A program made the translations under genes and the position numbers. 64,000 bases of DNA from NCBI GenBank assembly GCA_030512335.1, contig JAULSU010000007.1, forward strand, positions 62,001 through 126,000, in the 5' to 3' direction. Shown here one piece after another: positions 41,811 to 53,870 of the stretch. The notes below the pieces were generated by a model. That model saw only the letters and a program-made list of their open reading frames with translations, was not told the origin of the DNA and ran no database searches. The DNA comes from Immersiella caudata. Taxonomy: Eukaryota > Ascomycota > Sordariomycetes > Sordariales > Lasiosphaeriaceae. Every line of letters begins with the position of its first letter. The first letter of the stretch is position 1.

Positions 41811-42991
41811 ATGAAGTTGCTATCGTGCAACGTCCGTTCGTTTGCTTGGGCTTCCCTGGTGTTTCAGACCACTGTCGCTGCAGATTGTGAGTGCGGTTAC
41901 ACCGCCGAGGTGGGGACTGGTGAGTCTGCGAGCACGCAGCTCTTCACCAGGGCCTTTGAGACCGACTTCCACCGTGTCACTGACCTAAGGACGTCCGAGT
42001 GGCGACCCCAGACCTACAACAAGACGGCCGCGAGCTCCCGCGGCGACTATGGTCGCTTCTACTCCAACGCGAGCACACTGGCCAGCATCGAGGGCCCCGA
42101 CCCCGGGCTCCAGCTCATCGTCTCGTCGCAGATCGTTAATGGTCTTGTTCGGTCGGGTGAGGTTGCCGCGAAGCGCCAGGACTTCTTCCACGGTTCGTAC
42201 CGCGCCAGCATCAAGCTGTCGCCGGAGCCGGGTACCTGCGCCGCGTTCTACTGGGTAATCTTCTCCAACTGACTAGTTCCCTCACCTCCGGTAACAGTCT
42301 GCTAATCCTCTCGCAGTACTTCAACGACACCCAAGAGATCGACATGGAATTCCTCTCCAAGGACTTCCGCCCCGAGAACAACAGCTACCCCGTCAACATT
42401 GTCCTGCACTCCTCCCTAAGCCTCGCCACCGGTTTCGACGCCGTCAAGGCCGGCACCTGGACCCAGGCCTACCTCCCCTTCAACCCCACCGATGGCTTCC
42501 ACGAGTACCGCTTCGACTTTCTCCCCAACGTCGTCTACTTCTACGCCGACGGCAAGTACCTCACCAAGATGGATGGCGCCGCTGTTCCCACCGTCGGCGG
42601 CCAGCTTCTGCTTACTCACTGGAGCAACGGCAAGGCTACCTGGACCGGCGGACCCCCCAAGAAGGATGTCGTCATGTCGATCGAGTACGTCAAGACCTAC
42701 TTCAACTCGACCAGCCCGGATCAACAGGCGGCGTTCACAAAACGATGCCCGGATGTGAGCAAGGGTTCGGTGTGCGCCCTGCCTGCGCTCGAGAAAGATA
42801 CCTTCTTCAACCTCACCTCAATCAACGGCGGTGGTTCGTTGGGAAGTGGTTCGGGATCGGGCTCCGGTGGGGGCAGCTCGGCGTCAGGGGTATCGGGGGG
42901 TGACAAGAGCGCTGGCTTCGCGGTATCGCCTGGCGCCTTTGCTGTGCTGTTGCCCATTGGTATAGTGTCATTCTTCTTGCTCTCGTTGTAA
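41811..42991 (+). CDS. GPI-anchored GH16 glucanase/transglycosylase-like enzyme
   Basis: Exons 41811-42254 and 42317-42991 give 372 residues. A signal peptide (KLLSCNVRSFAWASLVF, cleavage near VAAD) is followed by a GH16 beta-sandwich with the catalytic EIDMEF (Glu155, Asp157, Glu159) directly after the exon junction, and HWSNG, a substrate-site block. A Gly/Ser linker (about 320-345) leads to a hydrophobic tail (FAVLLPIGIVSFFLLSL), which with the upstream small residues makes a GPI-anchor signal. GH16 enzymes cut or re-link beta-glucans and related wall polymers; Crh types join chitin to glucan. Which activity applies here is not decided by sequence. It probably sits in the wall or plasma membrane. 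It was chosen to start at 41811 because this Met opens the signal peptide. Confidence 0.88.
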
Positions 42992-45900
42992 ATATCCTCA
43001 TATAATCTTAATATTGCATTTGCGGGGCGTTCTGGGCCATCCAGCTTCGATGCCGTTTTTGCGAACTATCTCATGGCGTTCTCGGTTTGGAAGCAGTGCC
43101 TGTGCTGGATCCAAATCAGCAATCCATCGTCAATTGCGAACGCTTGGCATCGGAACACGGCAAGAGGGATACGTACTCGTCATGGTTCTGTAAGCAGTTG
43201 CGCCTCTTGTGATGGGACAAAGCATGGTTGAGGCAATGTCTGGGAATCTCAAGTCGTCGCAGAGTAGTGACGTCATAGCGCCCTGCCGCCCGGCACAGAT
43301 GACCCCAAAACAGGTGATGTGGTGCGCCGCGGGGCAAACTCAGCGCACATCAGATGAAGAATGCTGGTCATCGGTGCACAACCTGCAGTGATGGCTCCTA
43401 CATCGAGACGATGTCGAAAATACGTGAGCTGTGTATTTTCATGACATGTTGTGATGTTGATGAGCCGTGAGCGTGCTTCGAGGCAGGAGCAAATCACCCC
43501 AAAGTCAGCTGTCGATCACCGCTGCTTTCCACACGGCCAACGCGAGCCCTGAGGTTGACCGTCAGAGTAACGTTATCGATAAGTTCCCGTCATCTTCCGA
43601 GGCCCCCCCCTTCGGCACAATTGATGAAATGCCGCGGGGCCGAAGCTGGATCCTTTTCCTCGGGATTGCCCTTTTCTCACCACCGTTATTTTTAGTCATC
43701 GCTAGATTGACTCGTGGGTCGTCTTCTCTGCTGGCTGAGACGCTACCAACCAAAGCTGTCCAACGGTTCGCTCCCCCGCGCAGGCTATCGACATGTGAAC
43801 CAAGATCGCGGGTGGCCGTGATCAAGTGTTCTGTTGTGTGTGGCTGGCCACCCGTGTAATCACGAGGGTCTTGTAAGATGGACCTGCGCGACGCGATCTA
43901 TCATCAAACAAACCAGTTTTCCGGCCTGGTGTTGTCTCGAGTTGAGGTCTGCTGCCCCGTCAAAACGGTGCGAAAACGGTGGTTCACAGCAAAACGGTTA
44001 GGGCTTCCCACGTGGGGCTCTGCACCCGACCAGCGGCTCCCGGTCGCCCGACCGATGCGTCCCTAAACAAAAACTCTAGGTCAGAATCGCGATCGAAGCG
44101 GCTAAGACGACGAATAGCATAATCTTAATAATAATTGCAAGGGCTCTGCGATGCTTGAGTTCGGCATCTCTTATTCGGGAAGGACGCCTGATTGCTCGCA
44201 TTGCCTGCGATCGCATCAGTCATGTCCAAGGACCACTCGCGGAGCGATTTGCTCGCTTCCTTCCGCCCTGTTCTCAAAATGTCGCGGGAGCCCCTCACAT
44301 GCCTTTTTGAGCGGCGCAACTTGAAGAAGGGCCCGTCTGTGGTTTGCGGGGTGCATGAGGTCCAGGATGGCGTGTGCCGCACCGACTCGGTGACTCACGG
44401 CACAGAGAGCAGGTCTATCACTAAGAGGTGGAGAGAGCAGCGCGAGCAGCAAATTGTCTGTCTATCTCACCTCACCACTGTTGGATGTGAGCCAACGCCG
44501 CCGTGTCGCAACCACACGCTTCGCTGCGACCGTCAGCTTATCACAGGACACAGCGCTGATCGGTCGGGTCAACGTTGCCGCAAACTACTTGAACTTGCGG
44601 CCTTGTTAGGTAGCCTCAGGTAGGGTCCACAGGCCGGGCTGTGCCTCGGTCGAGTTCTTTGCATGTCAGGTCGTACCAACTAGCACGAAAGGAACCTCAG
44701 CCCTACCCCGCGACCAAACGGAGGCGACCCCAGATTTCCCTGCAAACGGAGCTAGCGATGCGGCTGTCGTGGCAAGCCGAAGCAGCGACTCGTGGACGGG
44801 CGCATGGCATTGCTGTCATTTGCTGCCGTGAACTGGTGGCCAGCACATCGAAACTCAATCAACCTGAGGTGCTGGGCATCAACAGAGTGTCATGATCTCT
44901 GCGCCGGGTTGAGTGCCCGGGCTGGAATTGATGCCCTGGATACCTCAGAGGGGAAGCCGCGCCCGGCCCAGGTCGCCCGGGCTTCTCCCGTCGGCTTGTG
45001 CTGCCCAATGATCTGATGCTAACAGGTCGACCTGGTTCAGCCCCCAATGCCCTGAGGCCACCAGCCCTGGTTCCATATTGGCTGTTAAGGCCCAGAGCAA
45101 GCGATGGTCGTGGCACCGATGGCGTGCATCCCGTAAAAGACCGGGCGAGACTCCGTCGCCTCGCATCGCCAGAGTGAATTAAGAACGAAATGCCATCTGT
45201 GGACTCGCACATTCGGGAGTCCATGCGGGTTGCGTTGTCAATCCATGAGACGAGGGGAGCGATGTGCGCATTTAATTGAGGCTCTCCCCGATCGCACGCA
45301 CTTGCGAATCTCGTGTTGCTGTGCCACCAAAATTCCACCGCTGAAATTGAAGGATCGAGGAGGCCCTCAACAGGCGCAGCTTCAAGACCGACAGATACGA
45401 ACGCCATAAACCACACGCCAGGTTGACACTTTGAGAAGCCTTCATCCTTCCAAGTGTCCTTTTGCGTCATCGTTGCCGAGACCGCCATTTCGATTGGCAA
45501 CCTTGCGAGCAAAATCCCAGACAAGGCCCATCCGATCAACCCGTCGCGGCCCGCAGCGGGCGAAGTGCCCACCGCTGCCTCCATTCACCGCCGACACGCA
45601 CCACCAACCCGAGACTGCCGTGGCTGCCTGTCTCAGCGGCCACCTGGTTGTATCCGCGTCGCAGCACCGAAGCCTTCAAAAGGCAGCGACCGCCTCGAGC
45701 CAACACATCCGTCCGCAATTCTGACGTGCGCGATTGCAGCCGACATCAATCTGCGAATCCGCGGTGTCGAGAAAAGTTTTTTTGTTGAGACCTGCGCGAC
45801 CGCGGGCAGTTTGGGCCGGGCGGCGAAACACCGGCGTTCCCAGGTCAATCAGGGTCATTTGGGGTAATCCAGCGCCTCACGTCAAACGTCATCCACTCCA

Positions 45901-46961
45901 AGTTTTTTCGCTACCCTTCCGTCTCGGGCTGTCTCCTCGCCGCTCGCCTGCCACGGCCTGCCTGCTTTGGCCGCACAACCGAACCGACCTCGGTGGCAGT
46001 GAGACTGCCAGTGACTACCACAGATCTGACAGCTCGATTGTATTTATTTACGCGTTGCCCAACCGATCTGTGCTTCGCCAGGCTGTCGTCGCAGTACATC
46101 GCACACCCATACAATATCGAGTCCAGCTGCTTACTTAGCGCCATCCACACGCTGTCAGCTGCAACCACCACACAGTCAGGCTTCGAGTCCAAGTTTTGCA
46201 TCCCGTGAGTCCCACGCCGACTCCTCCTCCTCCGTTATCTTCCGGCATCGCCGTGCCGCCGCAAATACGCGCCACCATCCGTCGACCGAAGGCGAAGCTG
46301 TCAGCACGTCGCTGCCCGTGATTAACGGGTAGATAAGGGACGCGCGCCCCGGATTCCCGACCCGACTTGCCACCCTCGCCGTCTTTTTCTCTCTGTCGGG
46401 ACGAATCTACCACTACGCCGTGGCCAGATCCCGTATTCGGACCGTAAAGTAGTTGTGTGCCATCCTACCGTCCGTTTTCTGAGCCAACGAGCCCCCTCGC
46501 CCCTCACCTCAAACCCCCCACCACCAGGCTACCCCGCGCTTGGCAAAGGCAACGCTTTGAGTTCGCCGAAACGTTTTGCAGCGCTCCTGAGCGACGACGC
46601 GTCCCCCGCCAGCCACCGGAATTTGGGTTTAAACATCCACGGCGCCCACTTGTCTCAGCTGTCGCAACCAACCTTGTTTTGCGTTTTCGTCGACAAGCGG
46701 AAGCTTTATTCGGAGTTTCGCAGCCAATCTTATTTTCCCCGCTGTTTGGGATTGCCTGGTGCTCAAGCTTTTTGCTGGCCCTAGCGGACGCGACCCCACA
46801 AACAAAGTGCTTGTCAAGGAACCCCTCACCGAAAAGCATTCAGCTTTGCTGCAATTAGCAGGACACCTCCGCCGCAACAAAGCAGGTCCCTGCATCTTTC
46901 TTTGCGACATAAAGGAAACATCCTCCGTCCTTGTCCGGAAGGCCATTTCATTTTTTCTTTC
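42992..46961. other. Long gene-poor stretch
   Basis: 3.97 kb with many overlapping short frames on both strands and no convincing gene. AAAACGGT occurs three times in 43960-44000. The last kilobase before 46962 is pyrimidine-rich on the plus strand and could be a long leader or promoter of the His-rich gene. No tRNA-like fold or transposon ends were recognised. Confidence 0.5.
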
Positions 46962-47441
46962 ATGTCCCGTGGATATTTTGTCGACTCCCCACCCCCCTCT
47001 CCCGATTCCGGTTCCTGCAGCAGCCGCTCCAGCGCTGCGAGTTCACAGTCCGCAATGTCGTCGCCGCACAACTCACCAAACGAGCGGGCCGCTCAGCCCT
47101 ATCTCTTCGTCCCGAACCTCCACGTCGCGGATCCAGCCGTCCGCGAGATCGACCTCGAAAGCTGCCCATGGATGATCGCCACCGTCATTGAAGATGACGA
47201 CCTCACATTCGGCGGCAAGCCCTTGAGCGCATGGTATGAGGAGGATCGCAGGCGGCTGAGCTCCGGCAACGACGAGGAGGAGAGGAGAGGGCGCCAACGC
47301 GAGCGCGTGAGGATCGAAAGCCATCATCATCACCATCATCATCAACCACAACATCACGAGCATCATCATCATCATCATAAACAACAACAGGCGATCCAGC
47401 AACATCAGTACCCGAAACAGCCCAAGAACACTCATCAATAA
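46962..47441 (+). CDS. Small orphan protein with His-rich tail
   Basis: A 159-residue frame starting MSRGYFVDSPPPSPDSG. After a Ser/Pro-rich disordered start, a compact middle block (PYLFVPNLHVADPAVREID, then IEDDDLTFGGKPLSAWYEED) looks like a conserved core. The C-terminus has runs of 7 and 6 His coded by CAT/CAC repeats, then Gln-rich sequence. There is no signal peptide or membrane segment. The His tail might bind metal or be a repeat expansion. I do not recognise a family. The frame starts at a Met with a protein-like context; the upstream open part is discarded. Confidence 0.55.
   Translation: MSRGYFVDSPPPSPDSGSCSSRSSAASSQSAMSSPHNSPNERAAQPYLFVPNLHVADPAVREIDLESCPWMIATVIEDDDLTFGGKPLSAWYEEDRRRLSSGNDEEERRGRQRERVRIESHHHHHHHQPQHHEHHHHHHKQQQAIQQHQYPKQPKNTHQ
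47321..47390. repeat. Coding CAT/CAC trinucleotide repeat
   Basis: Imperfect CAT/CAC repeats code for the two poly-His runs in the small orphan protein. Confidence 0.85.
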
Positions 47442-48671
47442 CTTGTCTTGGTCTGATCAATTTGTGGTTCTCCAACCTGCCTCGCCGCTCTCGGAGATAC
47501 GCAACCTCAGCGGTGTGACGCCACAAGAACGCTAAAACCGATGGTCCCGCCCCGGACCCTGCTGGACACGCCTGTGCAACGGTCATACAACATAGCTCTC
47601 GGAGCCTGAATGGCATTTTTCTTGCTGGGTCTCGACCCGGACCCGACATGTTCCACGATTCGCCCCCTTTTGAGTGAGGCGTGCAGTCGTTGCCGTCACT
47701 CGTCTTTTTATCCCGACATATCCACCCAACACACCCCATTTCGCGGCATTGCATTAGATGGTACAGGACATGAAAGGCACTCATTGGTTTCGGTCGCCGG
47801 TGTTGTTTTGATTTGGCATTCCGGCCCGCGATGGGCGGCGCTATCATTCACTCGTGTTGTATTGGCTGCATGATACCATTTGCATTTGGTTTTTTTTTTG
47901 GGTTTGGATTTGGACTTGGAATTCACGACAGGTTATGAGTTAGATATGTTGACACCTTGGTCAGCTCGAGCTTGGTATCAGGTCTTGTCACAGACAGGCC
48001 TAATTGGGAGGAAGGTTGATGCTCGTTGTGCAAACATCGGAGGTCGGAGCTGCTAGGGTCAATAATAACACATTTGCTGCGAATACTTTTTGGATCTTAC
48101 ACTTTGGACCACCTGCAGTGCTTGACCATACTGGCATATTCTCGTAAGGGGAATTGGTGATGGGGATGGTTGCGCGTACAAGGTTTGGTGGTGTGTCCGA
48201 AGGGAGATTACTCTCCACACTCCGCGAGGCCAGAAGATGGGATGAGATGGGCTGCACGCTGTGATGTTGATGGAAATCGCGTTGGCAGGCTGATTGCCAC
48301 AGACCGTAGTCGTCGCGCCGGTTTCATCATCCAACAGAGTGTAGTTGACACGTCTCAAAACGCCACCAATTTGATCGCGACTTCGCGCATGGCGTTAGCA
48401 ATGTCGAGTCGTCGGCGGCGCTGACCTGATCGATGTAATTTCGCGGCGACCAGCCCCACCTGCAAGGGGACACGCCAGTGGATGGAAGGATCATCGAATC
48501 ACTGGCGGCAAGAGGCCGTTTATTTGTTTATCTTCTTATCGTCATGCCCCAGCCAAATCCTCGTCACCCTCGCATCATCACCAACATCACCGCTCGCGCA
48601 TTGCCTCCGCGCATTGCCTCCGCGCATTGCCTCCGCGCATTGCCTCCGCGCATCTGCAGCCCACCGCAGGG
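47442..48671. other. Intergenic, nothing but a 13-bp repeat
   Basis: Spacer between the His-rich gene and the transporter. Short frames only. A 13-bp tandem repeat lies at its right end. Confidence 0.45.
48598..48649. repeat. 13-bp tandem repeat, 4 copies
   Basis: GCATTGCCTCCGC is repeated four times perfectly, ending 22 nt before the chosen ATG of the transporter, so it lies in the 5' leader. Since 13 is not a multiple of 3, copy-number change would alter any frame running through it. Confidence 0.95.
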
Positions 48672-50205
48672 ATGGCCACCGAGGCAACCGATTACTCGGC
48701 CGAGCCCAGCAGCCGCCGCCCCAGCGCCATTCGCATGCCGGATTCGGGTCTCAACGGCTCCCCCAATGGCAGCGCGACCAAGCCCGAACCCCAAACTCCG
48801 CCGTCCCCTCTTCCTCCGGCCCTAATCCCTTTCCCCGGTCCGCCCCCGATCCCGGACCTACAACCCCCCGGCACCGCCCGCCGAGCATCCCACGCCACCA
48901 ACACTACCCGCCGCTCATCCCACCACTCCGCCCCCTCCGACTTCGTCGTCCTCGAACGCGTCCCCACCTTCCTCCAACCCTCCCTCCCCTGGCGCGACCG
49001 CCTCCTCCACTTCACCTTTGCCTGGTATACCGTCACCATGTCCACCTCGGGCGTCTCCCTCGTCCTCGCCATCGCACCGAAGCGGTTTCCAGGCCTTTCC
49101 ACCCTCGGGCTGATCATCTTCCTTCTCGACCTGCTCTTCTTCCTGTTCATCACCGCTGCTATTTCATTACGATTCACGCTCTACAAGCACACCCTCCGAC
49201 GAGCTTTTACCCGTCCTAGCGAGGCGCTTTTCGTACCTACGCTCATGCTTTCGTTGGCTGCGATCATCAGTAACATTGCAGAGTATACTCGTCTCTTCTT
49301 ACCGGTGGCTATCCAGATAGGGGGAGGGGTGTCTCACTTTCTTGAGGTTGCGTTTTGGGGGTATCTCTTGCTCACCTTTCTGCTTTCGATATGGCAGTAT
49401 CATTTGTTGTTCACGGTTAAATCGGAGAGGAGACTGGCTATCTCGTCGATGACGCCGGCGTGGATATTACCGATCTTTCCGGTTATGCTGGCGGGGACGA
49501 TAGCTGGCGGTGCAGCGAGGGAGCTCCCGGCGGAGAGGGCGGTGGCGGTGTTGGCGGCTGGGCTGGCGGCGCAGGGGCTGGGGTTTTTGGTCAGTTGTTT
49601 TTTTTACGCGACGTATCTGGGGAGGTTGATGGCGTATGGGTTGCCGGTGCAGAGACCGGGAATGTTTATTGCCGTGGGGCCGCCTAGTTTTACTTGGTGA
49701 GTGCGAGTGCAAGAAGAATGGATGGGGAGATGCTGACATGTTCAGTGCTGCGTTGGTGGCCATGGCAGCAGAAATGCCACGGATCTTCGCAGAGCTATCT
49801 GCACTAGGGGGGGTCGGAATGGTTGGGGGGATACTAGTCTCGGATCTAACAGGCACCGGGGATATCGCTACGCTTGCAGCGGGAATCAGAGTGGCGGCTG
49901 TCGTCTCGGCTGTGTTCTTATGGGGACTGAGCTTCTGGTTCTTCACATCTGCCGTAGTGGCTGTTACAGCGGGGATGCCGGATAGGAAGTTCCATCTCAG
50001 CTGGTGGAGCTTTGTCTTTCCGAACGTGGGGTTTACTATCTCGTCGATACGGATCGGTAATGCGGTTGGGAGTCAGGGGATCTTGTGGACAAGCACCGTG
50101 ATGACGGCTGTGTTGTTTGTGGCGTGGGCGTTTATTCTGTTTCGGTGTATAAGGGCTGTGCACAAGAGGGAGATTGTGTGGCCGGGACATGACGAAGATT
50201 GCTAA
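48672..50205 (+). CDS. TDT-family transporter (malate/C4-dicarboxylate or sulfite)
   Basis: Exons 48672-49696 and 49746-50205 (49-nt intron, GCTGAC branch) give 494 residues. About 110 disordered Pro/Ser-rich residues are followed by roughly ten hydrophobic spans. The first block, HFTFAWYTVTMSTSGVSLVL, and the following IFLLDLLFFLFITAA match the telluride-resistance/dicarboxylate transporter (TDT) family, which includes the yeast malate permease Mae1 and sulfite pump Ssu1. Substrate choice cannot be read. The protein would lie in the plasma membrane. The start at 48672 is preferred to an upstream in-frame Met at 48627 because the latter sits inside the tandem repeat. Confidence 0.85.
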
Positions 50206-50925
50206 TAAAGGTAGGTTGTTATCATCCTTTGAGCGGGCGTTGTAATTTGGACTTTGGCTACGTGGCTGCACTGCAAGCCATGAATAAACGCTGGCGTTGT
50301 ACTCAATAGTAGAACCAGAAAATCACTGCATCTCGACGTCCCAAATAGGCAACAAGCTCAAGCTTGCTAGTACCTACTCTCGAGTCTAGATTCGGTCGAG
50401 CGGGGTAATATAATACCCGAAGGTTGTCTTGTTGACGCCACCTCCTCTGCATGGCACTTGTGTCGAGCATTCGGTGTGGTTGCACCAGGTAGCCAGCTGC
50501 CTGGTGGCTTAGCGAACCCTCACCGGCAGACCGGAGTCCTGCCCAAAGATTATCATGATCTTATCCGGAGGCCGTTGCGCAGGGGAGGCCTCGAAATCCT
50601 TCCTCGCTCACCTCGTCAATCAGGCATTGCTCCGTGGTCTTTCTCTTCTTCCCCTGAACATTCACAACCAAAACCCGCAGTTCGATGTTCCAAATCCTCC
50701 AATGAAACAATCGACTCGAAGCGACGATTACTTCCAATCAGACACACCGAAAACAACCCACCGCCGCAGCCATTCACATCACTTCCTCCACCAAACGCCA
50801 CAGCCCAACGTCGCCACCCCAACCCAAACTCAACTAAACCCCTTGAACTTGGTCGCACAAACTCTTACCCCTATACAACTCCATTTAGATACAACTCCAC
50901 CAAAACCCCATCAAACCATATCATT
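50206..50925. other. Intergenic, nothing recognised
   Basis: An AATAAA at 50283-50288 could end the transporter transcript. From about 50640 the plus strand is C/A-rich, resembling a leader for the next small gene. Confidence 0.4.
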
Positions 50926-51493
50926 ATGCCTCTCCTAAAATCCACCCTCCTAGTCCAACCCCCCTCCGAAATCCCCCCTCACCTCCCCTGGTCCCCTTGT
51001 CCTGTGCTTCACGTCCGTTTCACCACTCCCTTCCGCTACCGCTCTCTAATCACCGTCTCCGCTTCATTAACAACGATCTTCGGCGCCGTTGTGAAAGCCA
51101 ATCTCCCCACTCTCGGTCCGTACTTTGGTGTTCCCAAGACACCCCCCGCGATTTATGCGCCGACGGAGTGGGATGCGTATTTTTGCTGGGAGGAGTTGAG
51201 TTGTGTAGAGACGGGGAGTTATAAGTTGAGGGTGGAGGTTGAAGTGCCTGGGGTGGGGAGGGAGGTGGTGGAGAGTAGAGTGGTATTAGTTTGGGGAATG
51301 GAAGGGTTGGGCATTAGTGAGAGGTTGATGTGTCCTTGTGAGTTTTCTGTGTTGGTAGGTTTTGGGGGTGAGCTAATGATCGGTAGCGGCGGATGAGTTG
51401 AAGGCGTTGAAGAGGTTGGAGGAGGAGGTTGGGAAGGGGCCGTTTAGGACAGTGAAGTACAAGAAGGCTGGTGGACCGTCTTGGTGGTTGTAA
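50926..51493 (+). CDS. Small orphan protein
   Basis: Exons 50926-51337 and 51387-51493 give 172 residues; the 49-nt intron has GTGAGT and GCTAAT sites and the downstream exon stays open to TAA. A beta-rich look (PVLHVRFTTPFRYRSLITVS, then YKLRVEVEVPGVG) with YFCWEELSCVETGSYKLRV is loosely reminiscent of a velvet-type beta-sandwich, but the rest does not fit and I do not claim that family. The tail is helical and charged (ADELKALKRLEEEVG). There is no signal peptide. It ends 90 nt before the converging STAND-like gene. Confidence 0.5.
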
Positions 51494-51583
51494 GTTCTGC
51501 AATCTGCACTGGTTGAAGTTGTGCTGACCCTGTGTAGAACAATATAAGATGATGAAGTGGCGATGCATACCCGTTGGAACCTG

Positions 51584-53378
51584 TTAATACCCCTGGTTTA
51601 TCTCCGTCTGGTCCTCTCGCAATACCAGCAGTTCGTGCGAATCGAGAATACCCTTGTCAATATCGGGCAGCCTCTCCTCAATGCTCCATAGCTCTCTTCT
51701 CACTACCATCAGGACCTTGACGCTGTTCGTCGTGTCCCTCACCAGTCCGATCATATGCTTGATCAAACTCCACAGGCCCGGCCCTCGACAGGTCTCGGGG
51801 CGGTTGATGACGAGGTAGACCGGCCAGTCGCATCGGTCAATGATCCGGCGCAACGCCCAGGAGTAATCTAAGAGCAATGACTGCGCACCATCTTCGGTCG
51901 TGTGGTAGCAGTCTTGGTTGCGTGAAGCCCGCAGTTCGATTTCTCGCTCATCGTCCGCCTCACCGAGTACGGCAGGGTGCAGGTCAAGAAGTTGGGAAAT
52001 GAGGCTCTTCAGAATGCCGTGGATCTTTTGATCAGGGGAGCACATCTCGTATACGACGGCGCCTGCCCGAGACTGTTGCTGCATATCTGCGATGAAGTCG
52101 ACGGTAGCAAGAGAGAGCCATGACTGCGATCTGGTCTCGCTTTCGTGATTGCAGCCGTGCACAAAGAGCATGCTTGACTCCATCGACACCCAAGTTTGAA
52201 ACAGAACATGCTCTTGAAGGCTGAGTAGACTCATCTGGCGAAGCTCCATGGGTGACATGGGGTTTTTGGCAATGAGAGAGAGAATGCGACGGGACTTAAC
52301 AAGATGTTCGTCTCGGGTTTCCTTGGTGTCAGACTGGCGCCGGCCGAGCATCTTTTGCAGTCTGCGCACTCTGTCGGTATTTTGGCCGTCCTTTAGACCT
52401 GGAAAATGTCAGCCCCTGAATCTATCTGCGTGGTTACGGGGTTCTCTTACTCTTCACCTGCTTCAGCAACTCTGCGTTCTGGATAGCTAAGTAGGCCACC
52501 CTCTGCGATAGAAGGGCCTCTGCTCTAATCCTGATGCTCGTAAAGATCCGTACCAGCTCCTCACTCATGTCGGGGAACTTCACGGGGTTGCCAATGCTCT
52601 TCAGTGCCCTCCCTGCGTGTGGTTAGACCGTGGTTCCGTGGTTGGAGGCGCAAGGACAGCGTGCACTCACGAAGGGCGGGCCCTTGGAAGTAAACAGTCG
52701 CAGCTCTCGCAAACACGAGGACGCCCTTGTATGCCTCGGCCAACATCGTGCCGAGAACGGAATCGGCGTAGACTTGGTCGTAGATCTTGGCATCCGGGAG
52801 GCGATCGGCGATGGTTTGCATCGAGGTCAGAATGGCCTCATCGTTGTCGGCTTTTATCTTTACTGTCTGGTGAAGTCAGTATATGCGTTTCGTTATTTTC
52901 GCAGAGGGGTGATTTCTGAGAGGCGTACCACGTAAAACAGCGAGATGATCTGTGTTGCCGCACCGCCGTAGGCGTCATCGGCCATCTTGGCGACCTCAAC
53001 CACGCCGGAAAAGGCCTTGAGGAAGCGATCGAAGGTCACGGTAAAGTCCTGCGCGTTCGTCCTAAACCTTCTGTAGCCCTTGGTCCTCTTGTGATGCCAT
53101 TCAGTCTGCGCGTTCTCGAGCAATTTCGCCTGTGCGGAAACATGATGCTGCAGATCCTCGATACTCAACGAGTTGAGGTACTCGGGGAAGTCGAATCCGG
53201 CAAGTTGGCGATGTCCTGGTCTTTTGATGCTGATAAGTTCGTGCGCAGTGTCTTGACCGAGGGAGGCGATATCGAGGGTTCTGGTTTCCGGGGCTCTTTT
53301 CAGTTGATGAATGGCTGCGTCTGCCTCGCCCGTCGCAAACCACGCTTTCCACTCAACCGTGTTCGTTTTGTCCGACAT
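51584..53378 (-). CDS. DUF7708 STAND-like protein with degenerate NTPase
   Basis: Exons 52929-53378, 52671-52866, 52451-52612 and 51584-52398 join with good branch sites to 540 residues. The N-terminal half (FPEYLNSLSIEDLQHHVSAQ, FDRFLKAFSGVVEVAKMADD, then a helical bundle with IYDQVYADSVLGTMLAEAY) matches the DUF7708 region that precedes NACHT domains in fungal NLR-like proteins. The second half has the expected order of an NTPase, but the P-loop position reads FVHGCNHESETRSQSW with no GxxxxGK[ST], and the Walker-B-like VYLVINRPETC lacks the acidic pair. So it is probably a non-hydrolysing relative or truncated receptor. It has no repeats. It diverges from the AAA+ gene with about 0.5 kb between starts. 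Confidence 0.75.
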
Positions 53379-53870
53379 GTCTGAATTTCTGGGTCTTCTG
53401 CGGTCTCAGGCATGATGCTGCAAGCGCGAAGTGATATTTATGCCGCATGCTCGACATTACGATTGATCGAATGGGGGATCCGGAGGGCCGGACGCGGGGA
53501 ACTTGTGTGAACACCATCTTCCCGTTCCTGCCAGGCAAATTGGCGCGGGCTAGGCAACAGCTGCCTGCCGGTTGAACTGATGACGCACCTTTGGGCACTT
53601 GGTTGAAGGATGGGCCCAGTTTGCGGCTGAGGAGGGCACATGGGCCAATTACGAGGCCTCCTTATCGTGCCATTGGTTTGAGTTCGTCGCTCTTTCCTTT
53701 AGGCATGCGTCCTTGCGCAACGGCGGCGGTGCGCAGGAAGATGTCGCCATATTTGGAGCGAGGACTCCCACACAATTTCCCGAGGGCAAAGCAGCGCAAC
53801 AGGCGAGTCCAACGTCCAGATCGTTCTCGAAACCCACCTTCGATCTGTTTTCCTCCTGTCCAGGGACAAA
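53379..53870. other. Divergent promoter region
   Basis: Spacer between the STAND-like and AAA+ genes. Frames at 53591-53914 are open but not protein-like, and no other feature was recognised. Confidence 0.45.

Noticed and set aside
43100..46900. Several frames of 80-240 codons on both strands.
   Set aside because: They overlap one another, lack domains, signal peptides or protein-like composition, and no splice set improves them.
48598..48649. 13-bp repeats considered as a CRISPR array.
   Set aside because: Copies are directly adjacent without spacers and the DNA is eukaryotic.
50926..51493. Calling the small orphan a velvet-family regulator.
   Set aside because: Only one block is loosely similar; the characteristic N-terminal and C-terminal velvet motifs are missing.
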